A stretch of 64,000 bases of DNA from Clostridia bacterium (GCA_900751885.1 CAADTH010000064.1:124001-188000), one strand, 5' to 3'; positions 43,775-52,677 are shown, counted from the stretch's first letter. The notes: a model not told the origin generated them from the sequence alone. Translations and numbers: made by a program.

Positions 43775-43818
43775 ACATACAAAAAAAGAGAGATTAATTT
43801 CTCTCTTTTTTTGTATGT
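43775..43818. terminator. Bidirectional terminator overlapping the end of argH
   Basis: Perfect 19-base stem (43775-43793 with 43800-43818). The argH stop codon (43794-43796) lies in the 6-base loop, and the last argH codons (TKKERN) form the 5' arm on the minus strand. Seven A and seven T residues lie within the stem arms. Confidence 0.9.
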
Positions 43819-45185
43819 TCCAAATATGTGATTGCCTGTTTGATTGCATTATCTGTTCTTTCTTTTGCAGGTCCCCCAATTACCTTTCTGTCATTCACGC
43901 AGGTAGTCATACTGATTGCATCATAGATATCTTCATCAAATAGTTCGGAGCAATTTTTAAACTCCTCCATAGAAAATCCGTCAAGCGCTTTGTCTTTTTC
44001 AATTGCATACGCGACCATTTTTCCGACCACGGCATGCGCTTCGCGAAATGGCAGACCTTTTTTAACCAAGTAATCAGCTACATCCGTCGCATTGGTAAAG
44101 CCTCCCTTCGCTCCCTTGAGCATGGCGTCTTTTTTTACTTTCATGGTAGAAATCATATCGCAGAATACCGGCAGACATAGCTTGACCGTATCGACTGCGT
44201 CAAAGATTGGTTCTTTATCCTCCTGCATATCTTTGTTGTAGGCAAGCGGAATCCCTTTCATCGTTGTCAATAATCCCATCAAATGCCCATATACGCGTCC
44301 TGTTTTTCCACGAATCAATTCCGCTACATCCGGATTTTTTTTCTGTGGCATGATGCTGCTCCCGGTCGAGTATGCGTCATCCATTTCCACAAAGGAAAAT
44401 TCATGGCTTGACCACAAAATCAGTTCTTCGCAAAATCGGCTTAGATGCATCATTACCATTGATAGGCAACTTGCAAGCTCAATCACAAAGTCTCTATCAC
44501 TCACGCCGTCAAGCGAATTGTAGGTGACCTTATCAAAGCCCAGCTCCTTTGCGACGAATTCACGGTCCAGCGGATAAGTAGTCCCTGCAAGTGCACCCGA
44601 GCCAAGAGGCATCACATTCATACGCCCGCGGCAATCTGTCAATCGTTCATAATCACGGCGAAACATCTCATAATATGCCATCAGATGATGCGCAAAGGTA
44701 ACCGGCTGTGCTTTTTGCAAATGAGTATACCCTGGCATAATCGTTTCTGTGTGGGACTTTGCAAGAGAGACCGTGGTATCGAGTGTATGGAAAAGCATTT
44801 GCTGGACGTCTTTTGTCTCGTCCAGCAGATACATCCTTAGGTCAAGTGCAACCTGGTCATTGCGGCTTCTGCCGGTATGCAGACGCTTTCCAGCATCACC
44901 AATCCGCTCTGTCAGGATTTTTTCGATATTCATATGGATGTCTTCCGCATCGATTTCAAAGGTGATTTTTCCTGCTTCAATGTCAGATAGAATCTCCTTT
45001 AGTCCATTCACGATTTTGTCGGCATCCTCTTTGGGAATAATCGCTTGTCGTCCTAGCATTGTCGCATGGGCAATACTGCCCTTGATATCCTGGCGGTACA
45101 TGCGCTGGTCAAAACGAATGGAGGAATTAAAATCATCCACTTCTTTTGCTGTCCCTTTTTGGAATCGTCCACCCCATAATTTCAT
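43794..45185 (-). CDS. argH: Argininosuccinate lyase
   Basis: Last step of arginine synthesis: argininosuccinate to arginine and fumarate. 463 residues with LWGGRFQKGTAKEVDDF at the N-terminus, HTGRSRNDQVA, GYTHLQKAQPVTFAHHL and the signature loop STGSSIMPQKKNPD. ATG 45185 follows GAAAGGAACGAATATA. It is separated from argG upstream by 76 bases containing a terminator-like hairpin, so its level is probably lower than that of argG. Confidence 0.96.
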   Translation of the reverse strand: MKLWGGRFQKGTAKEVDDFNSSIRFDQRMYRQDIKGSIAHATMLGRQAIIPKEDADKIVNGLKEILSDIEAGKITFEIDAEDIHMNIEKILTERIGDAGKRLHTGRSRNDQVALDLRMYLLDETKDVQQMLFHTLDTTVSLAKSHTETIMPGYTHLQKAQPVTFAHHLMAYYEMFRRDYERLTDCRGRMNVMPLGSGALAGTTYPLDREFVAKELGFDKVTYNSLDGVSDRDFVIELASCLSMVMMHLSRFCEELILWSSHEFSFVEMDDAYSTGSSIMPQKKNPDVAELIRGKTGRVYGHLMGLLTTMKGIPLAYNKDMQEDKEPIFDAVDTVKLCLPVFCDMISTMKVKKDAMLKGAKGGFTNATDVADYLVKKGLPFREAHAVVGKMVAYAIEKDKALDGFSMEEFKNCSELFDEDIYDAISMTTCVNDRKVIGGPAKERTDNAIKQAITYLEHTKKERN

Positions 45186-45216
45186 TATATTCGTTCCTTT
45201 CTATGGTGTTGTAGTG

Positions 45217-45244
45217 AAAAAGGGATGCTCTCAGCACCCCTTTT
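45217..45244 (-). terminator. Terminator-like hairpin between argG and argH
   Basis: In the minus-strand RNA the arms pair fully, with one G-U pair, around a 3-base loop, and a run of five U residues ends the stem. It lies 18 bases after the argG stop and upstream of argH. No strong separate argH promoter was seen, so it probably acts as a partial terminator. Confidence 0.75.
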
Positions 45245-45261
45245 AAATATAGTCAAAGGTT

Positions 45262-46476
45262 TTATTTTTGGTTTTTCCGATTCATCATAGCACGCACCTT
45301 GAGCGGAAGCCCAAAGAGATTGATGAAGCCTTCTGAATCCTTATGGCTGTAAAGCTCATGACTGTCACCAAAGCTTGCGATATCCTCATTATATAAGGAA
45401 TATGGCGATGTGGTGCCGGCAGGGGAGATGGTTCCTTTATACAGCTTCAATTTCACTTCTCCTGTCACGGTTTCCTGTGTGCTGTCTACGAATGCAGAGA
45501 GTGCTTCGCGAAGCGGCGTATACCATTTTCCATCGTAGACGAGCTCTGCAAACTCAACGGCTGCCTGTCGTTTAAAGCGCTGTGTGTCCCGGTCAAGGCA
45601 CAGATATTCCAGCTCTTCATGCGCGGCATACAAAATCGTTCCGCCCGGCGTCTCATACACACCTCTCGATTTCATACCGACAAGGCGATCTTCCACGATA
45701 TCTGCAATTCCGATGCCATTTTCACCGCCGATGCGGTTGAGCTCTTCGACCAATGCAAGCGGCTTATACTTCTTTCCATCGATTGTAACAGGTACACCCT
45801 TTTCAAATCCAATTGTGACGTAGGTTGGCTTGTCAGGCGCTTTCTCTGGAGAAACAGAGAGCTTTAAAAGATTGTCGAGCTGCGGCTCATTCGCAGGGTC
45901 TTCCAAATCCATACCTTCATGACTGATATGCCAGATGTTACGGTCTCTGGAATATAAATCTTTTTTTGTGACAGGTACTTCGATTCCATGTGCCTGTGCA
46001 TAGTCAACTGCATCCTCACGTGACTTGATATCCCAAATGCGCCAAGGAGCAATAATTTTCATCTCTGGTGCGAGCGCCTTAATGGTGAGCTCAAAGCGAA
46101 CCTGGTCATTTCCTTTTCCTGTCGCACCGTGACAAATCGCAACCGCACCCTCTTTTTTCGCGATTTCAACCAAACGTCTTGCGATAATTGGGCGCGCATG
46201 GGATGTACCTAAGAGATATTTACCCTCATATACCGCACCTGCTTTTACCGTTGGAAAAATAAAATCTGCTACATACTCTTCCCGTAAATCCTCAATATAT
46301 AGTTTCGACGCACCGCTCTTTTTTGCACGCTCCTCTAAGCCGTCCGTCTCCTTACCCTGTCCTACGTCGCCACATACAGCGATTACCTCATAATCATAGT
46401 TTTCCTTCAGCCAAGGGATGATGATAGACGTATCCAGTCCGCCGGAATATGCCAGTACAACTTTTTCCTTGCTCAT
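45262..46476 (-). CDS. argG: Argininosuccinate synthase
   Basis: Joins citrulline and aspartate with ATP. 404 residues with the PP-loop VVLAYSGGLDTSIIIPWL at the N-terminus, GDVGQGKETDGLEERA, CHGATGKGNDQVRFEL and IVEDRLVGMKSRGVYETPG. ATG 46476 was chosen because GGAGGAATTGCAAG precedes it; the 29 extra residues from an upstream ATG (46563) would include the leader dyad and promoter. argH is the partner enzyme; the citrulline-making genes are not in this window. Confidence 0.96.
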   Translation of the reverse strand: MSKEKVVLAYSGGLDTSIIIPWLKENYDYEVIAVCGDVGQGKETDGLEERAKKSGASKLYIEDLREEYVADFIFPTVKAGAVYEGKYLLGTSHARPIIARRLVEIAKKEGAVAICHGATGKGNDQVRFELTIKALAPEMKIIAPWRIWDIKSREDAVDYAQAHGIEVPVTKKDLYSRDRNIWHISHEGMDLEDPANEPQLDNLLKLSVSPEKAPDKPTYVTIGFEKGVPVTIDGKKYKPLALVEELNRIGGENGIGIADIVEDRLVGMKSRGVYETPGGTILYAAHEELEYLCLDRDTQRFKRQAAVEFAELVYDGKWYTPLREALSAFVDSTQETVTGEVKLKLYKGTISPAGTTSPYSLYNEDIASFGDSHELYSHKDSEGFINLFGLPLKVRAMMNRKNQK

Positions 46477-46516
46477 CTTGCAATTCCTCCTCCAATCGTT
46501 TAAAATAGATTCAGTA

Positions 46517-46533
46517 CGAATTTTGTAAATTCG
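46517..46533 (-). promoter_or_regulatory. Dyad in the argG leader (possible operator)
   Basis: Perfect inverted repeat CGAATTT-TGT-AAATTCG on the plus strand, 16 bases downstream of the argG -10 box. GAAT/ATTC half-sites resemble ArgR boxes, but the spacing (7 bases between the half-sites instead of 4) does not fit the classical box. Confidence 0.4.
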
Positions 46534-46548
46534 CATGATTTGCCTATT

Positions 46549-46577
46549 ATTATATAACAACAAATTCTATTGTGCAA
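46549..46577 (-). promoter_or_regulatory. argG promoter
   Basis: Minus strand: TTGCAC (46577-46572), 17-base spacer, perfect TATAAT (46554-46549). The -35 box is weak (3 of 6), the -10 box is perfect. Confidence 0.65.
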
Positions 46578-46629
46578 GATAGATTCCATTATTTTTGCAA
46601 CAAAATTAGAGCCTTCAGGAGGAAAAAAC

Positions 46630-47130
46630 ATGGTTATTTTGGGGATAGACCCAGGCTATGCGATTGTAGGGATTGGCGTGATACGCTATGAGGGCAACCA
46701 CTTTCGTCCACTCGAATATGATGCAATCACAACCCCTGCAAAAATGCCGACTCCGCTTCGGCTGAAGCATATTTATGAGCAAATCAATCTTTTTTTGGAC
46801 AAATATCATCCTGATTCAGTGGCAATCGAGGAGTTGTTTTTCAACAACAATGCAAAAACTGCGATTGCAGTCGGACAGGCAAGAGGCGTTCTTTTGGTTG
46901 CGGCGGCAAACCGTAATATTCCGATTTGTGAGTATACACCGCTTCAAATCAAGCAGGCAGTAACAGGGTACGGACGCGCAGATAAAAAACAGATTCAAAG
47001 CATGGTAAAAATGATGCTGGGACTCGATACGGTTCCAAAGCCGGATGATGCGGCTGACGCGCTTGCCGTGGCAATTTGTCACGCACATTCTCATAAGATG
47101 AATGGCTTGACGGGTTCGAACCAGTGGTAG
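46630..47130 (+). CDS. ruvC: Holliday junction resolvase RuvC
   Basis: Cuts four-way recombination junctions. 166 residues with the RNase-H-like catalytic acids in VILGIDPGYAIVG (Asp7), VAIEELFFNNN, and the C-terminal PDDAADALAVAICHAH. ATG 46630 follows AGGAGGAAAAAAC; an upstream in-frame ATG at 46570 lies in the divergent argG promoter. ruvA begins 94 bases later behind its own promoter. Confidence 0.95.
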   Translation: MVILGIDPGYAIVGIGVIRYEGNHFRPLEYDAITTPAKMPTPLRLKHIYEQINLFLDKYHPDSVAIEELFFNNNAKTAIAVGQARGVLLVAAANRNIPICEYTPLQIKQAVTGYGRADKKQIQSMVKMMLGLDTVPKPDDAADALAVAICHAHSHKMNGLTGSNQW

Positions 47131-47174
47131 AGAATTCTGGTAATAAATTTGTCATATTTTTTTAACACTTTTTA

Positions 47175-47203
47175 TTGACATCCAGAATGAGACAGAGTAT
47201 GAT
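47175..47203 (+). promoter_or_regulatory. ruvAB promoter
   Basis: Perfect TTGACA at 47175-47180, 17-base spacer, TATGAT at 47198-47203, about 22 bases before the ruvA start. No LexA-like box was seen next to it. Confidence 0.88.
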
Positions 47204-47224
47204 ATAAGAGAGGAGAAATCTACA

Positions 47225-47812
47225 TTGTTTTATTATATTAGGGGGAAACTGGTACACAAAACGGAGAATTATGTGGTAGTTGACAGTGGGGGAATAGGGT
47301 ATAAAATTTATACTTCTAATACAACACTGCAATTTTTTTCTGAACTTGATGTATCAGCTACATTATATACCCATCTGCATGTCCGGGAGGATATCATGGA
47401 TTTATATGGATTTGCCACGATGGAAGAGCTTTCTATGTTTGAGCATTTGATAGGAGTATCAGGCGTCGGACCGAAGGCGGCATTGTCAATCCTTTCTGTG
47501 ACGACACCTGCAAAATTTGCGATGGCAGTTCTTTCAGGGGACTACAAAACAATCACAAAAGCGCCCGGAATCGGACCAAAATCTGCACAGAGAGTTATTT
47601 TAGAGCTAAAGGATAAGCTCAAGGATGTCGAGCTTCTTCCGCGGGATGATGGTGAAGCGGTTGAACGTTCGAATGAGCATCAGGAGGCAGTTAGCGCGCT
47701 TGTGGTTTTGGGATATTCCATGCAGGAGGCGAAGCAGGCGGTTTCTAAAACAAATCAGGAAGATGGGGTAGAAGAGGTCATCAAACAGGCACTCAAGATT
47801 TTGATGAAGTAG
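47225..47812 (+). CDS. ruvA: Holliday junction branch migration protein RuvA
   Basis: Junction-binding tetramer that loads RuvB. 195 residues: OB-fold domain (YYIRGKLVHKTENYVVVDSG), two helix-hairpin-helix motifs (LIGVSGVGPKAALSILS, APGIGPKSAQRVILELKDK) and the C-terminal RuvB-contact domain (AVSALVVLGYSMQEAKQAV). TTG start behind AGAGGAGAAATCTACA. ruvB follows after 10 bases. Confidence 0.95.
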   Translation: MFYYIRGKLVHKTENYVVVDSGGIGYKIYTSNTTLQFFSELDVSATLYTHLHVREDIMDLYGFATMEELSMFEHLIGVSGVGPKAALSILSVTTPAKFAMAVLSGDYKTITKAPGIGPKSAQRVILELKDKLKDVELLPRDDGEAVERSNEHQEAVSALVVLGYSMQEAKQAVSKTNQEDGVEEVIKQALKILMK

Positions 47813-47822
47813 GTGTAAAGGA

Positions 47823-48833
47823 TTGGTTTTTGACGATAACGAAAGAATTGTGACAAGCGACTTGATTGATGAGGATATCGATATTGAGGTTGGCTTGCGC
47901 CCACGCAGTTTGGAAGAATATATCGGGCAGACAAAGGCAAAAGAAAACTTGAATATCTATATCCAGGCGGCACTTGACCGCAGAGAAGCGCTTGACCATG
48001 TTCTTTTGTATGGACCGCCGGGGTTGGGGAAAACAACGCTTGCCGGAATCATTGCCAATGAGATGGGCGTCAATATCCGTATTACAAGCGGTCCAGCGAT
48101 TGAAAAAGCAGGCGATCTTGCGGCGATTTTGACAAATTTGGCTCAGCACGATATCTTGTTTATTGATGAGATTCACCGTCTCAGCCGTAGTGTGGAAGAG
48201 GTCTTGTATCCGGCGATGGAGGATTACGCGCTCGATATTATCATTGGCAAAGGTCCATCTGCGAAATCAATCCGTTTGGATTTGCCGAAATTTACACTGA
48301 TAGGAGCGACGACGCGTGCAGGGCTTCTGACAGCACCGCTTCGGGACAGATTTGGAGTACTAAGCAGGCTGGAGCTTTACAAGACAGAAGAATTATTGGA
48401 GATTGTAACGCGCTCAGCACATATTCTTGAGGTGGAAATTGAAGAGGAAGGGGCTCTTGAGATTGCCCGCCGTTCCCGCGGTACACCTAGAATTGCCAAC
48501 CGTCTATTAAAGCGAGTGCGCGATTTCGCACAGGTAAAGGCTGATGGGAAAATTACGAAGGATGTGGCAGACAAGGCTTTGAAAATGATGGAGGTAGACA
48601 AAAAGGGACTGGACGTCATCGACAAAAAAATGCTTCTTACCATGATACAGAATTTCAAGGGCGGTCCTGTGGGACTTGAAACTCTGGCGGCAACAATCGG
48701 TGAGGATGCGACAACAATTGAGGATGTCTATGAACCATATCTATTGCAGCTTGGGTTTATCACGCGCACGCCGAGGGGAAGGATTGCCACGAAGGCTGCA
48801 TATGACCATTTTCATATTGCATTTCAGGAGTAA
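47823..48833 (+). CDS. ruvB: Holliday junction branch migration helicase RuvB
   Basis: Hexameric AAA+ motor that drives branch migration with RuvA. 336 residues with Walker A GPPGLGKTTLA at about 62-72, Walker B DILFIDEIHR, the sensor motif IGATTRAG, the arginine finger region APLRDRFG and the C-terminal winged helix (GLETLAATIGEDATTIEDVYE). TTG start at 47823. Confidence 0.97.
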   Translation: MVFDDNERIVTSDLIDEDIDIEVGLRPRSLEEYIGQTKAKENLNIYIQAALDRREALDHVLLYGPPGLGKTTLAGIIANEMGVNIRITSGPAIEKAGDLAAILTNLAQHDILFIDEIHRLSRSVEEVLYPAMEDYALDIIIGKGPSAKSIRLDLPKFTLIGATTRAGLLTAPLRDRFGVLSRLELYKTEELLEIVTRSAHILEVEIEEEGALEIARRSRGTPRIANRLLKRVRDFAQVKADGKITKDVADKALKMMEVDKKGLDVIDKKMLLTMIQNFKGGPVGLETLAATIGEDATTIEDVYEPYLLQLGFITRTPRGRIATKAAYDHFHIAFQE

Positions 48834-48846
48834 TAGGGAGGATACC

Positions 48847-50319
48847 ATGAAGGAAAAACAGACATTCAATCAATTGCGAAGCAAGCTGGCAAGAATCGGA
48901 TTGATTTCTTGTGCTTTTATGCTTTGCTTTATGAGCATAGCGAGTGCGAAGGGACTTATGCTGGAATATGACGGCGCAGTCCATGAATATAGCGGTGAAA
49001 TTTATAAGCTGGTTGTAGACAATAGAGAGATTCAGTCGGCGATGCCGCCGATTGTATTCAATGACCGTGCGCTCGTGCCTGTCAGAGAGGTCTGTGAGGC
49101 GGTTGGTGCAACGGTCAGCTATGAGCCGAATACACAGACGATTGATATTTCAAGAGCTGATATTGCTATCAAAATGAATATCAACCAAAATACAGCGTAT
49201 GTCAACGGAAAAGCCGAGCGGATTCCGGATAATGTTGTGCCAAAGCTGATTGCCAAGCAGGGTGGGGAATCGAAAACAATGATTCCAGTACGGTACATAG
49301 GGGAGACGATTGGTGCAAAGGTCGATTTCGACGAGAATGCAAAAACAATTATTTTAAATTCACAAGGACTTCAGGTGCCAGAAGACAGAACAGGAATCAC
49401 ACAAATCAAATATGGCGCAGTGGATGAGAATGTACTGCAAATTATTGTGTCAGGGAGTAAGCCGTTCACCACATTTTCTCAATTTACACTGACAGATCCA
49501 AACCGATTTGTCGTGGATATCGACCGTTCATTTTTGGAAACTGACAGTGATATCACAGTCAATGAGAGCAGAGTGAGCAAGATTCGTTTGGGACAGCAGG
49601 ATACAAAAACGCGTCTTGTCGTGGATGCAGAAGCAATCAAAGAATATTATGTTGGTCTATCTGATGATAAAACGCAGATGATTATCTTTGTGACAACACA
49701 GCCGGCATCACAAGCGACTCCGCCGCCTGGACCATCTGCTACCGGCAAGGTAGTGGTCATTGACGCAGGGCATGGCGGAAAAGACCCCGGCGCGGATGGC
49801 GTTTACAATGGCAACGCCGTTTACGAAAAGGATTTGACACTTTCGATTGCCAAAAAGGTAGCTGCAATTTTACAGCAAAATGGCGTGCAGGTTGTTATGA
49901 CGCGCACAGGAGATACCTACCCAGAGCTTTCCGAACGCTCTGATTTGGCAAACACAAAAAATGCGGCTGTATTTGTCAGTGTACATATCAATTCCGTAGA
50001 AGGTGCGCCGACTGCTAGTGGAACAGAGGTATATTATTCCACACAAAACAATGGAGATTCCTATGGTGCAACCAGTGAGCAGCTTGCACAGAATATCTTG
50101 GATTCGATGATTCCAAAAATGGGGACACGTAATCGCGGCGTAAAGACAGCCAACCATCTTGTGACAAGAACCAGCAATATGCCTGCTGCTTTGGTAGAGG
50201 TTGGATTTATCACAAATGAAGAGGAAGTCGGAAAGATGCTTGACGAAGGATTCCAGCAAAAGGTTGCAGAGGGAATTGCAGAGGGAATCATGAAGACTCT
50301 GCCGAATATTACAAAATAG
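48847..50319 (+). CDS. N-acetylmuramoyl-L-alanine amidase with copper-amine-oxidase-N and AMIN domains
   Basis: Secreted peptidoglycan hydrolase, 490 residues. Signal peptide (hydrophobic core about 18-34, cleavage near ASA-KG), then a copper amine oxidase N-terminal-like domain (MPPIVFNDRALVPVREVCEA), an AMIN domain at about 180-280 for wall targeting, a short Pro/Thr linker (ATPPPGPSATG) and a C-terminal Amidase_3 domain with zinc ligands (VVIDAGHGGKDPGADG, VYEKDLT, VSVHINS) and the catalytic LVEVGFITNEEE. ATG 48847 follows AGGGAGGATACC. It lies within the ruvAB-queA-tgt run. Confidence 0.93.
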   Translation: MKEKQTFNQLRSKLARIGLISCAFMLCFMSIASAKGLMLEYDGAVHEYSGEIYKLVVDNREIQSAMPPIVFNDRALVPVREVCEAVGATVSYEPNTQTIDISRADIAIKMNINQNTAYVNGKAERIPDNVVPKLIAKQGGESKTMIPVRYIGETIGAKVDFDENAKTIILNSQGLQVPEDRTGITQIKYGAVDENVLQIIVSGSKPFTTFSQFTLTDPNRFVVDIDRSFLETDSDITVNESRVSKIRLGQQDTKTRLVVDAEAIKEYYVGLSDDKTQMIIFVTTQPASQATPPPGPSATGKVVVIDAGHGGKDPGADGVYNGNAVYEKDLTLSIAKKVAAILQQNGVQVVMTRTGDTYPELSERSDLANTKNAAVFVSVHINSVEGAPTASGTEVYYSTQNNGDSYGATSEQLAQNILDSMIPKMGTRNRGVKTANHLVTRTSNMPAALVEVGFITNEEEVGKMLDEGFQQKVAEGIAEGIMKTLPNITK

Positions 50320-50334
50320 AAATGAGGCACAGCT

Positions 50335-51381
50335 TTGGATAAAAGTGATTTTTATTATGACCTGCCGGAAGAATTGATTGCACAGGAGCCGCTTCTAGAT
50401 AGAAGCTCATCGAGACTGATGGCACTGGATAAGACGAGTGGTGAAATCCGCCATGAGCATTTTCGTGACATCCTTACCCATTTTGATGCGGGTGATTGTT
50501 TGATTTTGAATGATACGAAGGTGATACCGGCGAGACTCTATGGTCAAAAGGAGGGCACCGGAGGAGCGATTGAGTTTTTGCTTCTCAATAAGCGTTCTCT
50601 TGACGAATGGGAGGTTATTCTAAAACCTGGAAGGCGTGCAAAGCCAGGAGCTAGATTCGTATTTGGAAATGGAGAGCTGACCGCTGAGGTGCTCGATATT
50701 GTCAATGAGGGAAACCGCATTGTAAAATTTTATTACGACGGTGTGTTTGAGGAAGTATTGGATCGGCTCGGCGAAATGCCGCTTCCACACTATATTACAA
50801 AAAAGCTTGAGGATAAGGACCGGTATCAGACTGTCTATGCAAAGCACTCTGGTTCCGCCGCCGCTCCGACAGCAGGACTTCACTTTACCAATGAGCTTTT
50901 ATCTGAAATCGAAAAAAAAGGTGTGAAAATTGGATATGTGACACTTCATGTCGGACTGGGTACGTTTCGTCCAGTGAAAGCAGATAATATCCTAGACCAT
51001 AAAATGCACTCTGAATTTTTTGTTATGCCAGAGGAGACAGCAAATCTCATCAATGCGACCAAACAAGCTAGGAAGAGGGTAATTGCAGTAGGGACAACTG
51101 CAACGCGGACACTGGAGACAGTGGGACAGTCAGCCATGAATGAGGATGGGACGATAAAAGCCTCCAGTGGATGGACGAGCATTTTTATCTACCCAGGATA
51201 TCAGTTTCAAGTCATTGATGCTCTGATTACGAATTTTCACCTTCCGGAGTCAACTTTAATTATGCTAGTGAGCGCTTTGGCGGGAAGAGAGCATGTCTTA
51301 CATGCCTATCAGGAAGCAGTGAAGGAAAACTATCGCTTTTTTAGCTTTGGAGACGCGATGTATATTGGTGATTTGTCGTAA
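50335..51381 (+). CDS. queA: tRNA preQ1(34) S-adenosylmethionine ribosyltransferase-isomerase
   Basis: Queuosine step: transfers the ribosyl part of S-adenosylmethionine to preQ1 in tRNA to give epoxyqueuosine. 348 residues with FYYDLPEELIAQEPLLDRSS at the N-terminus, LNDTKVIPARLYG, the signature HSGSAAAPTAGLHFT and THLHVGLGTF-like VTLHVGLGTFRPV. TTG start at 50335. tgt, the preceding step, is encoded 106 bases downstream. Confidence 0.95.
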   Translation: MDKSDFYYDLPEELIAQEPLLDRSSSRLMALDKTSGEIRHEHFRDILTHFDAGDCLILNDTKVIPARLYGQKEGTGGAIEFLLLNKRSLDEWEVILKPGRRAKPGARFVFGNGELTAEVLDIVNEGNRIVKFYYDGVFEEVLDRLGEMPLPHYITKKLEDKDRYQTVYAKHSGSAAAPTAGLHFTNELLSEIEKKGVKIGYVTLHVGLGTFRPVKADNILDHKMHSEFFVMPEETANLINATKQARKRVIAVGTTATRTLETVGQSAMNEDGTIKASSGWTSIFIYPGYQFQVIDALITNFHLPESTLIMLVSALAGREHVLHAYQEAVKENYRFFSFGDAMYIGDLS

Positions 51382-51391
51382 AAGCCACCGC

Positions 51392-51420
51392 TTGACTTAT
51401 GAGAAACATTTGCGTATAAT
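51392..51420 (+). promoter_or_regulatory. tgt promoter
   Basis: TTGACT at 51392-51397, 17-base spacer, perfect TATAAT at 51415-51420. The predicted start (about 51427) lies only a few bases before the hairpin at 51431. Confidence 0.85.
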
Positions 51421-51430
51421 ATAACACATT

Positions 51431-51460
51431 GGGCGGGCTTGTTAGCCCGTCTTTATTTTT
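51431..51460 (+). terminator. Terminator-like hairpin in the tgt leader
   Basis: GGGCGGGCT (51431-51439) with AGCCCGTCT (51444-51452), loop TGTT, six Watson-Crick pairs at the core plus outer pairs with G-U, then TTATTTTT. It can end queA read-through, but it also lies downstream of the tgt promoter. Confidence 0.75.
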
Positions 51461-51487
51461 AAGTGAGAAAGAAAAAGGATTGAGAAC

Positions 51488-52621
51488 ATGTTTTTTAAAT
51501 TGTTACACCAAGAGGGACTTGCCCGCCGGGGAGAATTTCATACCATTCATGGAACGATTCAAACGCCGGTATTTCAAAATGTAGGAACACTTGCGGCAAT
51601 CAAAGGCGCGGTTTCAAGTATGGATTTAAAAAAGGTAGGATGCCAGGTAGAGCTCTCCAATACCTATCACCTTCATCTTCGTCCGGGAGACGGTGTTATC
51701 AAACAGCTCGGCGGTCTGCATCAGTTTATGAACTGGAATCGTCCGATTTTGACTGACAGCGGCGGCTTCCAAGTATTTTCTCTGTCGTCGCTCCGAAAAA
51801 TTACCGAGGAGGGCGTCACCTTTAACTCTCATATTGATGGAAGACGTATTTTTATGGGACCGGAGGAGAGCATGCAGATTCAATCAAACCTTGCTTCCAC
51901 GATTGCAATGGCATTTGATGAATGTATTGAAAATCCGTCTCCATACCGCTATGTCAAGGACTCATGTGACCGCACGGCACGGTGGTTGGAGCGATGTAAA
52001 GAGGAGATGGAAAGGCTCAATACACTTCCTGATACCATCAATAAGCAGCAAATGCTCTTCGGTATCAATCAAGGCGGTATTTTTGATGATCTGCGTGTCG
52101 AGCATATGAAGACAATCGCGAAGCTTGACCTTCCTGGGTATGCAATCGGCGGATTGGCAGTTGGGGAGACGCATGAAGAGATGTACCATATTTTAGATGT
52201 TGTGCTTCCACATGCACCGGAGGATCGTCCGCGCTATTTGATGGGCGTGGGAACGCCGTCTAATATTATCGAAGCGGTTGCGCGCGGAATTGATTTTTTT
52301 GACTGTGTGATGCCAAGCCGAAATGCACGCCATGCACATCTATTTACATGGAACGGAACCATCAACTTGATGAATGCGAAATATGAGCTGGATATGAATC
52401 CTATCGACGAAAATTGTCACTGTGAAGCGTGTGAACACTATTCTCGTGCGTATCTTCGCCATCTCTTTAAGGCAAAGGAGATGCTCGGTATGCGCCTTGC
52501 AGTCCTTCATAATTTATATTTCTACAATGAACTGATGGCAAAGATACGGGAGGCGATTGAGGAGAATCGATTCCAGCAGCTTCGTGAGCAGTATGTCGAG
52601 AAGCTGGCGAAGCGAATATAG
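51488..52621 (+). CDS. tgt: Queuine tRNA-ribosyltransferase (TGT)
   Basis: Exchanges guanine 34 for preQ1 in tRNAs with GUN anticodons. 377 residues with the nucleophile region DSGGFQVFSLSSLRKI, GPEESMQIQ, GVGTPSNIIEAVARGIDFFDC and the zinc site CHCEACEHYSRAYLRHLF. ATG 51488 behind AAAAAGGATTGAGAAC. Forms a functional pair with queA. Confidence 0.96.
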   Translation: MFFKLLHQEGLARRGEFHTIHGTIQTPVFQNVGTLAAIKGAVSSMDLKKVGCQVELSNTYHLHLRPGDGVIKQLGGLHQFMNWNRPILTDSGGFQVFSLSSLRKITEEGVTFNSHIDGRRIFMGPEESMQIQSNLASTIAMAFDECIENPSPYRYVKDSCDRTARWLERCKEEMERLNTLPDTINKQQMLFGINQGGIFDDLRVEHMKTIAKLDLPGYAIGGLAVGETHEEMYHILDVVLPHAPEDRPRYLMGVGTPSNIIEAVARGIDFFDCVMPSRNARHAHLFTWNGTINLMNAKYELDMNPIDENCHCEACEHYSRAYLRHLFKAKEMLGMRLAVLHNLYFYNELMAKIREAIEENRFQQLREQYVEKLAKRI

Positions 52622-52648
52622 CTGATGCATAATAATTTGCTTTTTTTG

Positions 52649-52677
52649 TGGACAGAAATGGATACCAATGGTATAAG
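52649..52677 (+). promoter_or_regulatory. Promoter of the SAP-domain gene
   Basis: TGGACA at 52649-52654, 17-base spacer, TATAAG at 52672-52677. A short dyad ATACC-AAT-GGTAT covers the -10 region. Confidence 0.65.

Noticed and set aside
46517..46533. Classical ARG box for ArgR at argG
   Set aside because: The half-sites are seven bases apart instead of four, so I list it only as an unassigned dyad.
51421..51487. preQ1 riboswitch before tgt
   Set aside because: The leader shows only one GC hairpin and lacks the A-rich tail and pseudoknot pairing of class I.
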